In this document: positions 11,656-23,260 of the stretch, piece after piece
Position numbering within the stretch: position 1 is the first letter of the stretch
How the letters are laid out: each line of letters starts with the position of its first letter
DNA from: Calliphora vicina
Taxonomy: Eukaryota > Arthropoda > Insecta > Diptera > Calliphoridae
Direction of reading: 5' to 3'
Assembly (NCBI RefSeq): GCF_958450345.1
Contig: NC_088780.1
Location: forward strand, 126,494,226-126,558,225
Length of the DNA stretch: 64,000 nt
Notes under the pieces: model-generated
What the model was told of the DNA's origin: nothing
Databases searched by the model: none
What the model saw: the letters and a program-made list of their open reading frames with translations, nothing else
Translations under genes and position numbers: made by a program

Positions 11656-12418
11656 ATTAAAATGAATCGAATGTGTGTATGGATTTCAAAGTTGAGACGA
11701 GTATAATTTGTTTTTGTTTAAGGGAGTTGGTAGAACATTAGAAATGTGTCGGCTTGTTTCGGTATTAAAGACAAAGAAATTTTAAAGGAAATTTTAAAAT
11801 GTATGTATATGTATACATACATTTTTTCTAATTTTTGATCAAGATTTTCCATACGGTTTTATTTTTTCTAATAAAAAAACATTTTTCCTTTTATTTTCTA
11901 TTTTCTATTTTTTTGTTTTATTTTATTTTCTACCAAAACATAAATGCAATTAATTGCTTTTCTCATATCTTTTTTTATTTGATATCGAAAACATATTTTT
12001 CTTTGTTCCCCATTAAATTCTTAGTGAATTTATTTAGCTATATCGTTTGTAGAAAGCTAAATCAATAAAAAATGAAATGTATGGCACAGAGAAACCTTTA
12101 GGAAACACAAAAAATGTCAACATATAAACCTCGTAAATAAACAACACCTAATAAAAATCCCAGCCTCTGAAATTTTGTTGGTTTTGTTCAGTTTTTGAAA
12201 CAGAGTGTAGATGGAAAAATACAAAAAAATTTAAAAAAAAGTGCAATAGGAAAAACTGGCAACTGAAAAGAACAAACAGCAGTAGTCTCTGTTTGACATA
12301 TGTCCCTAACAAACCATTATGTGATGTATCACAGCTCTAAACATGTATCTACAGGACATTCAACAATGATATGACACTCAATCTAACACTACACAGACAA
12401 AACAAACTCTAAAATAAC
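11656..12418. other. No gene recognised
   Basis: T-rich DNA with short frames only; the 77-codon frame at 11835-12068 is phenylalanine/tyrosine-rich because of poly-T and is not a credible gene. Confidence 0.5.
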
Positions 12419-12420
12419 TA

Positions 12421-14988
12421 TGGGGGATTTCATGTCAAGTGAACCAACTTTTGAAATCGATGTCTTCCGATCGGGATGAAATTTGCACCAAGGTTAGCTC
12501 TATTGGATAGTAACTCAGACACAATTTTTCAACAACATCGGTCGAGAACTCTCTGAGTTATAGGGGGTAAAATTTTGACAATTTGGTCAAACAGGGGTTT
12601 TTTCTTATCCATGTAACTTATTACCTATTGTTCTTAGCAAAATGTGTTCCAAATAGTATAGATAGCTATTTCTTCGATCTTTCGAAAAAAAATATTTAAA
12701 AAAAAAAATAAAAAATTTTTAAAATTTTTTTTCGAAATCAAAAACTTTTTTGACTTTTTTTTAAAATACGCTATTTTTTTTTATTTTTTTTTTTTTCTTA
12801 AAATAAAGTTTAGATATTTTCCTTGAACACCTACTTGGTCGCTTAGTGGGATGCGAGTGGGATATCTATCAAAATAAATATTTTGTAACTCAAAACATAA
12901 AATTTTTGACTTTTTTTGCAAAATCAAAAACTTTGTTGACTTTTTTTTTTCAAAATGGACCCTTTTTTAATCTTTTTTTTTAGGTCAAACAAAAGCTTAG
13001 ATATTATCCTTGAAGACCCTTTTGGTCGATTAGTGGGATGCGAGTGGGATATCTATCAAAATAAATATTTTTTAACTCAAGACTTACAATTTTTGACTTT
13101 TTTTTTTGCAAATACGATTTTTTTTCCAAATGGGCCCTTTTTTTAAAATTTTTTTTGTAGTCAAAAGAAAGCTTAGGTCCATTCCTTTAAGATATTTTTA
13201 GTCCCTTAGTGGGATGCGAGTGGGATATCTATCAAAATAAATATTTTGTAACGCAAGACATACAATTTTTTAATTTTTTTTTGCAAAATCAAAATTTTTT
13301 TCCAATATGGGCCCTTTTTTAATTTTTTTTTTTGCTCAAAAGAAAGCCTAGGTCCATTCCTTTAAGATATTTTTAGTCCCTTACTGGGATGCGAGTGGGA
13401 TATCTATCAAAATAAATGTTTTAACACAAAAATTGTATGTCTTGAGTTACAAAACATTTATTTTGATATATATCCCACTCGCATCCCACTAAGCGATCAA
13501 AACCATCTTAAAGGAATAGGCCTAAGCTTTCTTTATAGCAAAAAAAAAAATTACAAAAAAGGCCCATTTTAAAAAAAAGTCAAAAAAGTTTTTGATTTTG
13601 CCAAAAAATCAAAAATTGTATATCTTGAGTTACAAAATATTTATTTTGATAGATATCCCACTCGTATCCCACTAAGGGACCTAAAATATCTTAAAGGAAT
13701 GGACCTAAGCTTTCTTTTGACTAAAAAAAAAATTTTAAAAAAGGGCCCATTTTGAAAAAAAATTCGAATTTGCAAAAAAAAAGTCAATAATTGAATGTCT
13801 TGAGTTACAACATTTTTATTTTAATAGATATCCTACTCACATCTTCCTAAGTGACAAAATAGGTCTTAAAGGAAAAGACCTAAGCTTTCTTTTGAGCAAA
13901 AAAAATTTTTAAAAAAAAGTCCCATATTGGAAAAAAATTTCGATTTTGCAAAAAAAAATTAAAAAATTGTATGTCTTGCGTTACAAAATATTTATTTTGA
14001 TAGATATCCCACTCGCATCCCACTAAGGGACTAAAAATATCTTAAAGGAATGGACCTAGGCTTTCTTTTGAGCAAAAAAAAAAAATTAAAAAAGGACCCA
14101 TATTGGAAAAAAATTTTGATTTTGCAAAAAAAAATTAAAAAATTGTATGTCTTGCGTTACAAAATATTTATTTTGATAGATATCCTACTCGCATCCCACT
14201 AAGGGACTAAAAATATCTTAAAGGAATGGACCTAAGCTTTCTTTTGACTACAAAAAAAATTTTAAAAAAAGGGCCCATTTGGAAAAAAAATCGTATTTGC
14301 AAAAAAAAAAGTCAAAAATTGTAAGTCTTGAGTTAAAAAATATTTATTTTGATAGATATCCCACTCGCATCCCACTAAGCGACCAAAAGGGTCTTCAAGG
14401 ATAATATCTAGGCTTTTGTTTGACCTAAAAAAAAAGATTAAAAAAGGGTCCATTTTGAAAAAAAAAAGTCAACAAAGTTTTTGATTTTGCAAAAAAAGTC
14501 AAAAATTGTATGTTTTGAGTTACAAAATATTTATTTTGATAGATATCCCACTCGCATCCCACTAAGCGACCAAGTAGGTGTTCAAGGAAAATATCTAAAC
14601 TTTATTTTAAGAAAAAAAAAAAAATAAAAAAAAATAGCGTATTTTAAAAAAGAGTCAAAAAAGTTTTTGATTTCGGAAAAAAAATATTAAAAATTTTTTA
14701 TTTTTTTTTTTAAATATTTTTTTTCGAAAGATCGAAGAAATAGCTATCTATACTATTTGGAACACATTTTGCTAAGAACAATAGGTAATAAGTTACATGG
14801 ATAAGAAAAAACCCCTGTTTGACCAAATTGTCAAAATTTTACCCCCTATAACTCAGAGAGTTCTCGACCGATGTTGTTGAAAAATTGTGTCTGAGTTACT
14901 ATCCAATAGAGCTAACCTTGGTGCAAATTTCATCCCGATTGGAAGACATCGATTTCAAAAGTTGGTTCACTTGACATGAAATTCCCCC
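12421..14988. mobile_element. 2.6-kb near-perfect palindrome of tandem units (family C)
   Basis: The ends are matching inverted repeats (TGGGGGATTTCATGTCAAG and partner) flanked by TA. Both arms start with the same roughly 250 bp, then carry units of about 176-187 bp centred on GATGCGAGTGGGATATC. Four units point forward (near 12845, 13030, 13206, 13382) and seven point backward (near 13470 to 14560). The symmetry centre is about 13704. The outer arms differ only rarely, so a 63-codon frame at 12955-13146 is encoded identically at 14262-14453 on the other strand; it is a by-product of the palindrome, not a gene. Shorter relatives are at 7217-7270 and 35928-36080. Confidence 0.85.
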
Positions 14989-14990
14989 TA

Positions 14991-15889
14991 TGTATTTTGT
15001 GTTAGTATGCTTCGGTATAGAAAACAACAGCGTTTAAAGGTAGGAAATCGTAGCTAAATTCTGTAATTTTAACTACACTAAAGTAGTTTAACATTTAGGT
15101 CGTAGTATTGATGGCTTCAACAGCTGTCATCAAGTTGGAAGTTTAAAGAATTTGCTGATGCCGTCTGTGTTTTAAGTTGGCAGAACTTTATATAAAAACA
15201 CAACCGGTTACCAATCCGCAAGCATGGGTTTTAACTTAAAATTTTCATTTCAAAACTTTTCATTCCAAAATGTTAAAATTGTGCTTTAGTTTTAGTTTCT
15301 TCTAAATTTTAATAAATAAACGTATTCCTTCGAGGATCTGCCATATTTATACCCATACAGTAATGTGTGCCAAAATGCACACAGAGTGTAATAGACATAC
15401 AAACTGGGCTAGTTAGGAAACTTTTGTTATTGTGTACACAAAACAAATATATACTAAACGAAATATCTAAAAAAAAACAATTTTGCACCATTAATCAAAT
15501 ACAATTACAGGAAACACTATAGAAAAAACTAGAGAAAAATCAAGCCATTTTTAAAATAAGAGGAAACGGAAATATATTCTGAAGTTCAGGCATTTTAAAG
15601 ACACTAAAAGTAGATTATCTTCTTACCTGAAACCCATTATATTTGCAAATATAAAGCGAAACATATTTATTTCTAGGATCAGATCAAATATTTTAAAAAA
15701 ATATGCAAAAAAAAACCGTTTGTTTTTAAGAATTTTCAAATGGAATTTCTTTAGTTTAGCATGCAAACATGCTAAGTGCATTTATACAAGAGTATGTCTC
15801 TTTTGTCTTAAAATAATACTTATTTGATAGGATTTATAATGTTAAATAATCACAGTTTAGAAGATGTGTTCGTTTTGGGGACTTAGCTC
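14991..15889. other. No gene recognised
   Basis: AT-rich DNA with no domain-bearing frame on either strand. Confidence 0.5.
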
Positions 15890-16343
15890 AAAATCACGAT
15901 TGAAAAAACAAAAACCCTTCAAACTTTTTCTCAAGATGATTTGAATAGGAGAAAACAACAACATTTTAAGGGCAAAACGGATAGTTTAAACTGACTATTA
16001 TTTATTATAAAATCAAACAAAGATTGTTTTTATTTAAATATGGCGGATTGTAAAGGTAAGAAATTAAAAGAAAACAAAACTCCTCTCAACATTCGCATAT
16101 TTCTACATCTATGTACCTCAAAATTACTTTCGTTTTATGTCACGTACGATATGCCCTTATTTCATTCGATATTTTGGACAGCAATGTTTCGAAAGAACTT
16201 ATTATTTTTTGAAAATGAAACATAATGAATAAAACATAATGACCAAATTATTTTTCAGATATTCTTATTTTTGCAAAATCTATTCCACTCTATAGGCGTA
16301 CAAATGTCACGTACGATGACATGGAATTGCTTATATATTTTGC
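15890..16343 (+). mobile_element. CACGTACG family D, copy 1 (internally deleted)
   Basis: This block aligns with both ends of the copy at 47192-47968: it shares TATTTTGGACA, GTTTCGAAAG and CTATTCCACTCTATAG, plus two TGTCACGTACGATA-type sites. About 0.3 kb of the middle is missing compared with copy 4. A 61-codon frame (16040-16225) inside it has no known relative. Confidence 0.65.
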
Positions 16344-17111
16344 ATACATATATAGGGGTAATTTGCTACGAAGATTGATTTCCGTTTTTGATTACACAAA
16401 CAATGTATTTTTGCATATTCTAACGTTTTTTTTTTAGATATAAATTTTCATTTATCATGTATTCAGATTTGATTTAGCTGCATCTACCTCCAATTGTTTA
16501 CGTAACTAAGATTGTGTTGTAGGGTGTCTTATTTATAGAATGGTATACATACTATGTACATATTTATACGTGTATAATACAGGGACATACAAAAATATTT
16601 CAAAAATAAAATACAGAAAAACAATAAAAAAAATGTATGACAATGTATGTAAATTAGGGTGGACCTTATTTAGACTTCTTCAGACATTCGAGATTCGGCA
16701 CTGCTGTATCTTTTTTTAATTTCGTTTAAAAGGTTTTGAAAATGGTAAATATAAACCTGAAATTCGCACAAGCTTTTGGTGCAAGGCTGCCCTGACCTAT
16801 TTCATTATATATATACAAACACACAAAAAATAAACATATTTGTATCGAGAAAGTAAATATTTTAATGTTATTTTTAAAATAATTTTTTTTATAAAATGCT
16901 GCGTTTATGAATTAAAATGTGTTTAAACCTAAGAGAAATTTATTAAATTTTTTAATTTAAATTTCGATTACCCAATTACAATTGATGTTTTTTTTCAATC
17001 TAAAATTGGATTTCTTAGTCTAAATTTTAATTTCCTCAATACGAATTTCGATTTCAAATTTAGCCCACGACTTTCATTTAAATTATTTTTTCTTGGAATA
17101 TGTCAAATTAT
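16344..17111. other. No gene recognised
   Basis: AT-rich DNA between two family D copies. The phrase TTAGGGTGGACCTT near 16656 resembles hAT-type element ends but no partner end was found. Confidence 0.4.
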
Positions 17112-17796
17112 ATATGGGAAATTCCATATCAACGTACGTGACATTTGTACGCCTATAGAATGGAATAGATTTTACAAAAATAAGAGTATCTGAAAAATAA
17201 TTTGGTTTTTATGTTCCATTCAGAGGGTAATATATTTTCAAATAATAAAGAGTTCTTTCGAAACATTGTTGTCCAAAATATCGAATGAAATAAGGGTATA
17301 TCGTACGTGACATAAAACGGAAGTAATTTGAGAAAATTTTCGAATCGTGAGAGCCGTTATGTTTTCTTTTAATTTCTTAGACTAAACGAAATATTTTGCC
17401 TTTACAATTCGTCATATTTAAATAAAAACAATCTTTGGATGATTTTATAATAAATATAATTTAATATTGTTCGTGGCATACCGTACGTGACATATTTTTC
17501 TGTCATTAGAAAATATATATTCGGTTTCAATAAACAATTTTATAATAGCACATAAACAATCAGAGTCAAATTCATTTCACACTATATGCTAATTGGGAGC
17601 TTAGTTTTAACCGCAAGTTTAGACTAAAACACGCCAATTAAATTAAAAAATTAAATATAGTCAGTTTAAACTATTATGTTTGCCAATAAAATGCTGTAAT
17701 ATGCTCTAAATACTTACCCATAGTAATATTTTTGTGTTTTCTTCTATTCAAATCTTCTTGAAAAAACGTTCCAAGGGTTTTTGGGTTGCCCATATG
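17112..17796 (-). mobile_element. CACGTACG family D, copy 2
   Basis: This is the most complete minus-oriented copy. It begins ATATGGGAAATTCCA and ends TTGCCCATATG, forming short terminal inverted repeats. It carries several CGTACGTGACAT sites at 17135, 17308 and 17491. It has no coding capacity, so it is a non-autonomous element of unknown superfamily. Confidence 0.7.
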
Positions 17797-17994
17797 TATT
17801 GTATATTAGAGTGCTCTAAGAATGTAGGGACCAAATCAATTTTTAAGATACTAAAAATTTTGAGTCTAGAAAACTTATAAACAGTATTCCAGCCCAAACG
17901 TATCCATGGTCCAACAAATTATTATTTTTTTTTAATCACGTTAGCTTTTAAAAATATCTCACATATTTTCATTTCTAAATCATTAATTTTCAAA

Positions 17995-18400
17995 ATGCAC
18001 AACGAAAAAAAGTACGTGGACAAATACTTAAAATTTAAAAAAAAAAATCCAAAATGAACTCTTATAAAAATAGCTAATGATTTGAGGGTTCATCGTCCCA
18101 CTGTTTCTAAAACCATTAAACAGTATAAGGAAGACTTGAGCAATGAAAAAAAACCAGGAGCAGGAAGAAAAAAAGTTCTAACAGATATTGGTAATGCAAA
18201 GGAAGTCGAACAACTCTTTCGAAGAGCACCGAACACTTCTATTAGAAAAGCAGATCGTAAAATTAAATGCTCGTGATTCTTTTGTGCGCAGCGCCAAAGC
18301 TAATGCTGGCTTGAAGTCGTAGAAAGTTCCAGATCTCAATGCGGTAAAGAACTTAGAAGCAAAAGAACGAGCAAAAAAATTAAGGTCAAATTTTATTTAA
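17995..18400 (+). pseudogene. Tc1/mariner transposase N-terminal remnant
   Basis: From ATG at 17995 the frame reads through one in-frame TGA (18055) into IANDLRVHRPTVSKTIKQY, a helix-turn-helix, then a linker KKPGAGRKK. A frameshift near 18260 is needed to continue into LNARDSFVRSAKANAGLK and, after another stop, NLEAKERAKKLR. The layout is the paired DNA-binding region of a mariner-type transposase, possibly the rosa-like (DD41D) branch. The catalytic domain is absent: the remnant is cut off at 18402 by a family A copy. Confidence 0.65.
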
Positions 18401-18401
18401 A

Positions 18402-19085
18402 ACAAGTAAGAAAGTATGGTCAGTCAAGGCCCAACCATATAATACCCTACACTAAATAAAAAGCAAAAACTGGTTTCTTTTAAAATTTCAATAATTTATA
18501 TTTTTGAGTGATTTTCGAAAGTGGGCCTTATATGGGAGCTATGACCGATTATGGACCGATCACCATAAAATTGAATCGTGTGATTTATGTCTATATGAAT
18601 GTTTACTATGTTGAATTTTGTGAGTATACCAACATTTTTAAGCGATTTATGAACGTTATAGTGATTTTCGGAAGCGGGTCTATATGGGAGCTATGACTAA
18701 TTATGAACCGATCGTAACAAAATTTGGTGGCATGAATTTTGTATATATAGAACTTATTTGGAGCTGAATTTGTGGAGATACATATATAAATTAAACAATT
18801 ACGACCGATAAAGTCCAATTTCGGAAAGACATTTGTATGGGGGCTAGGTGAAATAATGGACCGATTTCAGCCAGTTACAATAGGCTTAGTCCTTGGGCCG
18901 AAAAAATAATGTACCAAAATTTATCGAAATATCTTTAAAATTGCGACCTGTACTCTGCGCACAAGGTTTACATGGACAGCCAGCCAGCCAGTCAGCCAAC
19001 CGACCAGACGGACGGACGGACATCGTTTAATCTACTCAGAAAGTGATTCTAAGTCGATCGGTCTCGCACCCACATTTAGAAACGG
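18402..19085 (+). repeat. Interspersed repeat family A, copy 2
   Basis: A full-length copy from AAACAAGTAAGAAAGTATGG to the CGGACGGACGGACATCG run and the GATTCTAAGTCGATCGG tail. Short frames inside it recur in other copies simply because the copies are alike. Confidence 0.8.
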
Positions 19086-19988
19086 TTGCTCCTAACGTTA
19101 GCCAATTTTGATAATATTTTTTTTTTTAAATGACAGAGGACCTTGGGAGCTTCGAAAATCAGAAGCGTGCAAAATAAGGGCTACCCTAATGTGCATTCAC
19201 ATATTTGGCTAAAATATTTTTACTACTTGTACAACAAAAATACTGTTGTTTTACTGTTATAAAATAAAACGAAAATAGAAAAACAGTGTCGGAAATGTGA
19301 CAGTTAACTATGTAGTTTAGTTTTTTTTTATAGTACCCTACTAGATGAATACAAAATAGTATAAATTTTGGTGAACTATATGGGACTCTAGCCTATACTA
19401 CAATATAGCTTAACAGTGTTTCAATAATAACTTGTATTGATTTCAGTATTAAATGGTGACAGTTATTGTTACAACATAAATTTTAAAATTTTACTTTTTT
19501 CAGAATGTTATAACTTCCTCAGGAGTTAAATGTCCATTTTAATGGCCTAAATATTGAATTTTTTTCACTTGGAAGGGTAACACAAAGTCATTTTTGCTGT
19601 TTAATTTGAAAATGTTTTGATATTTCCTCTTTTATGTTCGAATTCAGCTGTATACATTTGCTTATGATACAACAGGATCAAACAGTTTCAGCAAACTTTT
19701 GTAATATTTTGTTGTTTATGTAGAAACTCCTTTTGTTAAATATTGAGAATAAACAAAACAAATTTTTATTCAAAAATAAGCCTTTCTATTAAGTATATAT
19801 AGCTTGCAGTACTGTTACTCATACATATAATCAATAATTAAATGGTTAATTAATTTGTAAATGTTTTTCTGACTATCTGGTTGTTGAAAACTGAAGACGA
19901 AGTTATTATTTGAGGTAACTTTATTGAAATTGTAAAATAAATTTCAATATTATTCTGTTTGCGAAAAGTAAACTGTTAGTTTAATATC
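19086..19988. other. No gene recognised
   Basis: AT-rich DNA without a credible ORF or repeat end. Confidence 0.45.
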
Positions 19989-20539
19989 CCAGCAAAAACT
20001 TTACTTACTTAGTAAGCCAGCAAGTAATATTGCAGCCAAGTCATAACTACTTATTATTTGACTGAAACACTACTTACCTTTGTTCGAGATTTTTAAAAAA
20101 TTCATGGGTCAAGCTTACAAATGTACTTACATTCAGCACCGGTATAAGTAGTTACAATCAAAACAGAAACAATATTGCCTTGTGTGAGAATCCAACAGTC
20201 ATATTATTTGCTTGTGTTTGATAGTCAAGCTGCTAACTCACTGCTCCATGTACGAGTTATTTTATTGTAAGTTAACAATAGTTTTAACATCAACATATAA
20301 ATGAATATGATATGAACAAAAAAATTAATGGCTTTGACTGGTGGCGAACCACTAACCTCCCGTTTTCCAGTCAAAAACACTAGATGGCTGTGCTAAATGC
20401 AAAAGTTCATTACCAACCCGTATAAAAATAAGTACCTATTCTAGTAAATAAAATAATGTGCTGGGTAACCACCACTCATTACAAAATAATGTATGTGGTA
20501 ACTAGTTGACATTACAAAAATTTACAAAATTTTTGCTGG
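19989..20539. mobile_element. CCAGCAAAAA-ended TIR element
   Basis: The ends are CCAGCAAAAACTTT at 19989 and its partner TTTTTGCTGG ending at 20539. They are bordered by AATATC and AATATT, a possible 5-6 bp duplication. The body contains several TACTTACTTAGTAAG and GTAACTAGTT-like palindromes and a tRNA-like segment, but no ORF. Confidence 0.55.
20325..20405 (-). repeat. tRNA-like segment (possible SINE head)
   Basis: On the minus strand a B-box-like GGTTCGCCACC follows an A-box-like TAGCACAGCCATCTAGTG at a plausible spacing. A 9-bp stem (TTTGACTGG with CCAGTCAAA) encloses the B box. A complete cloverleaf cannot be drawn, so it is at best a tRNA-derived repeat and not a tRNA gene. Confidence 0.3.
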
Positions 20540-20647
20540 AATATTAAAAAATATTTTTTTCTCTAAATATGTGAAATTCAATAGAAATGGAGTACTTTAC
20601 GTTGAAATAAAACAGAGACAATTATTTTTAAAATCCATTAAATTGGC

Positions 20648-21078
20648 TTTATTAATTAGATAATTGTATGGCCGTTTTCAAGTGCTCGATCGTTTCGGGT
20701 TAATCTGCATATACCTGGGACTTTACATATCCACATAGAGAATAATCTAACGGCGGTAAATCACATTAACAGGTACATTTCTTGAAATTATTCTTTCGCC
20801 AAATGTTTTTCCAACCTGCTGAAATACGAAGGCCTTTCAGTTGAGTCACGAAGAAGTTAGTAAACATGTCTATCTACCGCTCACCGTTGACTGTAACGTT
20901 CAGATCATTATTATTTGTTAAGACATATGGACCAGTGATTCCACCGGCTCCTAAAGCGCACAAAATGGTGAGTTTTTAAGGATTCAGTAACAGCAAAGGC
21001 TGTTACTCCATGTACGCGGGAACACATGACCGAAATCATACTTTAGCATTAATGCCATAAAATTATCTAATTAATAAA
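20648..21078. repeat. 18-bp inverted repeat bracketing a transposase scrap
   Basis: TTTATTAATTAGATAATT at 20648-20665 is the exact reverse complement of 21061-21078. The flanks also match partly (ATTGG on the outer sides). Confidence 0.6.
20668..20995 (-). pseudogene. Mariner-type transposase core-to-C-terminal fragment
   Basis: The minus strand reads AGGITGPYVLTNNNDLNVTV then NGER, a stop, and IDMFTNFFVTQLKGLR. After frame changes it reads GERIISRN and then a degraded proline-rich motif leading to YVKSQVYAD and PETIEHLKTAIQ. These blocks follow the order of Tc1/mariner-IS630 superfamily transposases between the first and last catalytic residues. The copy has at least two stops and several frameshifts. 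An 18-bp inverted repeat (20648-20665 and 21061-21078) brackets the fragment. Confidence 0.6.
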
Positions 21079-21220
21079 CCGAATTGGATGGATATTAGAA
21101 ATTTTTATCATTGTTTTATTTCAATTTAAAGTTCTTTGCCTCTATAAAACAAACCAGTTCATTATCTCATATTGGAAAAAATGTTTTACGATGGAAAAAA
21201 ACTTGGAAAACAACCCAGCG

Positions 21221-23043
21221 CACAGTGCTTTGTTCAATGGACAAAAATCAAAAACAAGATCATGTCTTTGATGTTAATGAAATTTTTATTTTTCAATAGA
21301 CAACTAAATAACTCATTCGTATAAAAAAGACTTTTTTATAAATATCTCTTTTTGTCGTCACTAGAGGTCGCTAAAGTTAGTACATTTTCAACATAAATTT
21401 TATGGAGAAAAATATATATTTTTTAAGGTTAACTAAAATCATTATTAAAAGTTCGTTTTAAAAGATACAAACTCACGATTGGCTGCAAATGAAAGAATAT
21501 GAATGTGGAATTATGGAATATTACTGTTTTTGTCAAAAAAGGTTTAACAGGTTTAATCTGCGCAATTTTTAATAATTAACATTTTTTTATTGTAAGCCTG
21601 AAATTCTAAAACTTTGTTGGAATATTAGTAAAATACGTGTTAATCTATTTTGATTATGTTTTACTATAGAATAGGCATAAGTATTATCTATAAGAAAATG
21701 TAATCAATAGTTGTTCTTTCGTATGAATTTATTAAATTAAAATTTTGTTTTTGTTTAAATGTATAAATTACCATTTCGTAAATTTTCAATTTGACGGTTT
21801 GGGGAAATCACTCCAGATTTTTGTTTTTTTTACAAAATAATACCGTTTTTTCTTTTAAATAACTAAGAAATATTGCATTATTTAACAAAAGTAGTTTAAT
21901 GGCATAAAGTGTATTAATAGGTCATTATTTGGTTCTTGATGTTGTATGTTTTTTTATTGCTGAAATCAAAAAAAATTCCAAAGTTTGATTTAATTTTGAA
22001 AAAAAACATGTTAATCAATTTTAATTTTTCTTTAATTTTATCTAATGCCTATTTCTAGTTTATTATAATGTGAAATCAATTTTTGTCCGTTTTGACTAGA
22101 ACTTTAAAAAAAATTAGTTTTTGATGGAACCCATAAATAATACATTTTTACCGTTACTCAATAATTGAATATAACTTACATATCCTTAGATTGAGATAGT
22201 AATATGAGCTTCTGCTGATATTAGGAACACTTAAAGTATAATCCAACATCCAGTTTCTAATATTACAGCTGAACCATAAGGCTATCAACATTTGAAAATG
22301 TCCATCTATCCGTCCTTCCAAATTTAGAAAATATATACAATATTTCAGTATTTATTTAAAAAAAAGGATATATGGCAGTTATGTAAATCCTTGCTAGAAT
22401 TCAAATGTTAATAACTAAATTAATCTGATATTATAAGAGAACAATAATTTCTGAAAATGAATAATTTTATTCAGGTTTATAGGTGTTTTATGGAAAAGGA
22501 TGTATGGCAGCCACCCGAATCCTTGCTGCGATTGTAATAAAAATTTTCACAAACAACAATAACTTTATTAAAATGATTATAACCAAATTGGTTCCAAAAT
22601 AAGAAACGATTTTTTTTAAAAAAAATTAGATGTTATACAGGAAATCTTGATGTCTTGGAATTATGAATATCATTCCGATAAAATTTTCATAACTTTGCAT
22701 CTAATATTATAAGAAAACAATAATTTCTGAAAATTAATAATTTTATACAGGTTTATAGCCACCCGAATCCGTGCTGCGATTGTAATAAAAATTTTCACAA
22801 ACAACAATAACTTTATTAAAGTGATTATAACCAAATTTTAAAACGTTAGGAGTATAACTGTGAATTTTATTCAAAATTATATGTTCAGGATATATGGGAG
22901 GTACCCGTGTCCTTTCACGGATTTTTTCAAGAATTAATTTTTTTTCTTAATCTTACCAAAAGGTAATATTCCACTAATTTTTATTCGTCTGCAATAACTC
23001 CTTCTATTTTTGTCCATTGCCTATATGAAAACAAAGCACTGTG
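21221..23043. mobile_element. Transib-like non-autonomous element with RSS-like ends
   Basis: Both ends carry the heptamer CACAGTG (21221-21227, and inverted at 23037-23043), followed by CTTTGTT and, further in, CAATGGACAAAAAT. The 5-bp target duplication CAGCG lies at 21216-21220 and 23044-23048. The related uninterrupted repeat at 27510-27745 has a single CAGCG at the equivalent point. From heptamer to the nonamer-like ACAAAAAT the spacing is 13 nt on the left and 23 nt on the right. Heptamer-led ends and 5-bp GC-rich duplications are the hallmark of Transib, relatives of RAG1. No transposase ORF is present in the 1823 bp, so it would need help in trans. Confidence 0.75.
22443..22843 (+). 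repeat. Internal direct duplication in the Transib-like element
   Basis: The stretch 22443-22590 recurs at 22722-22843, with about 28 bp missing from the second copy. Shared phrases are CACCCGAATCC and GCTGCGATTGTAATAAAAA. Weaker echoes of a GGATATATGG motif occur at 22366 and 22890. Confidence 0.7.
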
Positions 23044-23260
23044 CAGCGTAGGTTACAGGTATATTACAAATTGTGTCTAAAAATTATTAGAAATACCCTA
23101 AAATTCAGAAGTTGTTCTAAAAAAACTCACTGACCTGTAACTCAGTGAGTTTTTGTCCGACTTTTTTAAAGGGTTTGGAAAGAAAGCTGATTACGCTTTA
23201 AAATGATGTGCATTCGTTGATAAATTTGTAAGTTATAAGTATTGTTTGTGTTAAAAATAT

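Larger units (their letters stand above)
21160..23260 (+). repeat. Repeat family G, copy 1, split by a Transib-like element
   Basis: The left part (about 21195-21220) and right part (23049-23260) together match the reverse complement of 27510-27745. Shared phrases include ACTTGGAAAA, ACAGGT, CTGTAACTCAGT and TTTTTGTCCGACTTT. The interruption is the element at 21221-23043. Confidence 0.75.

Noticed and set aside
12955..13146. 63-codon ORF, identical on the other strand at 14262-14453
   Set aside because: It is the same palindrome arm read twice; poly-F composition comes from poly-T, with no family resemblance.
20325..20405. A functional tRNA gene
   Set aside because: No complete cloverleaf or 7-bp acceptor stem can be formed.
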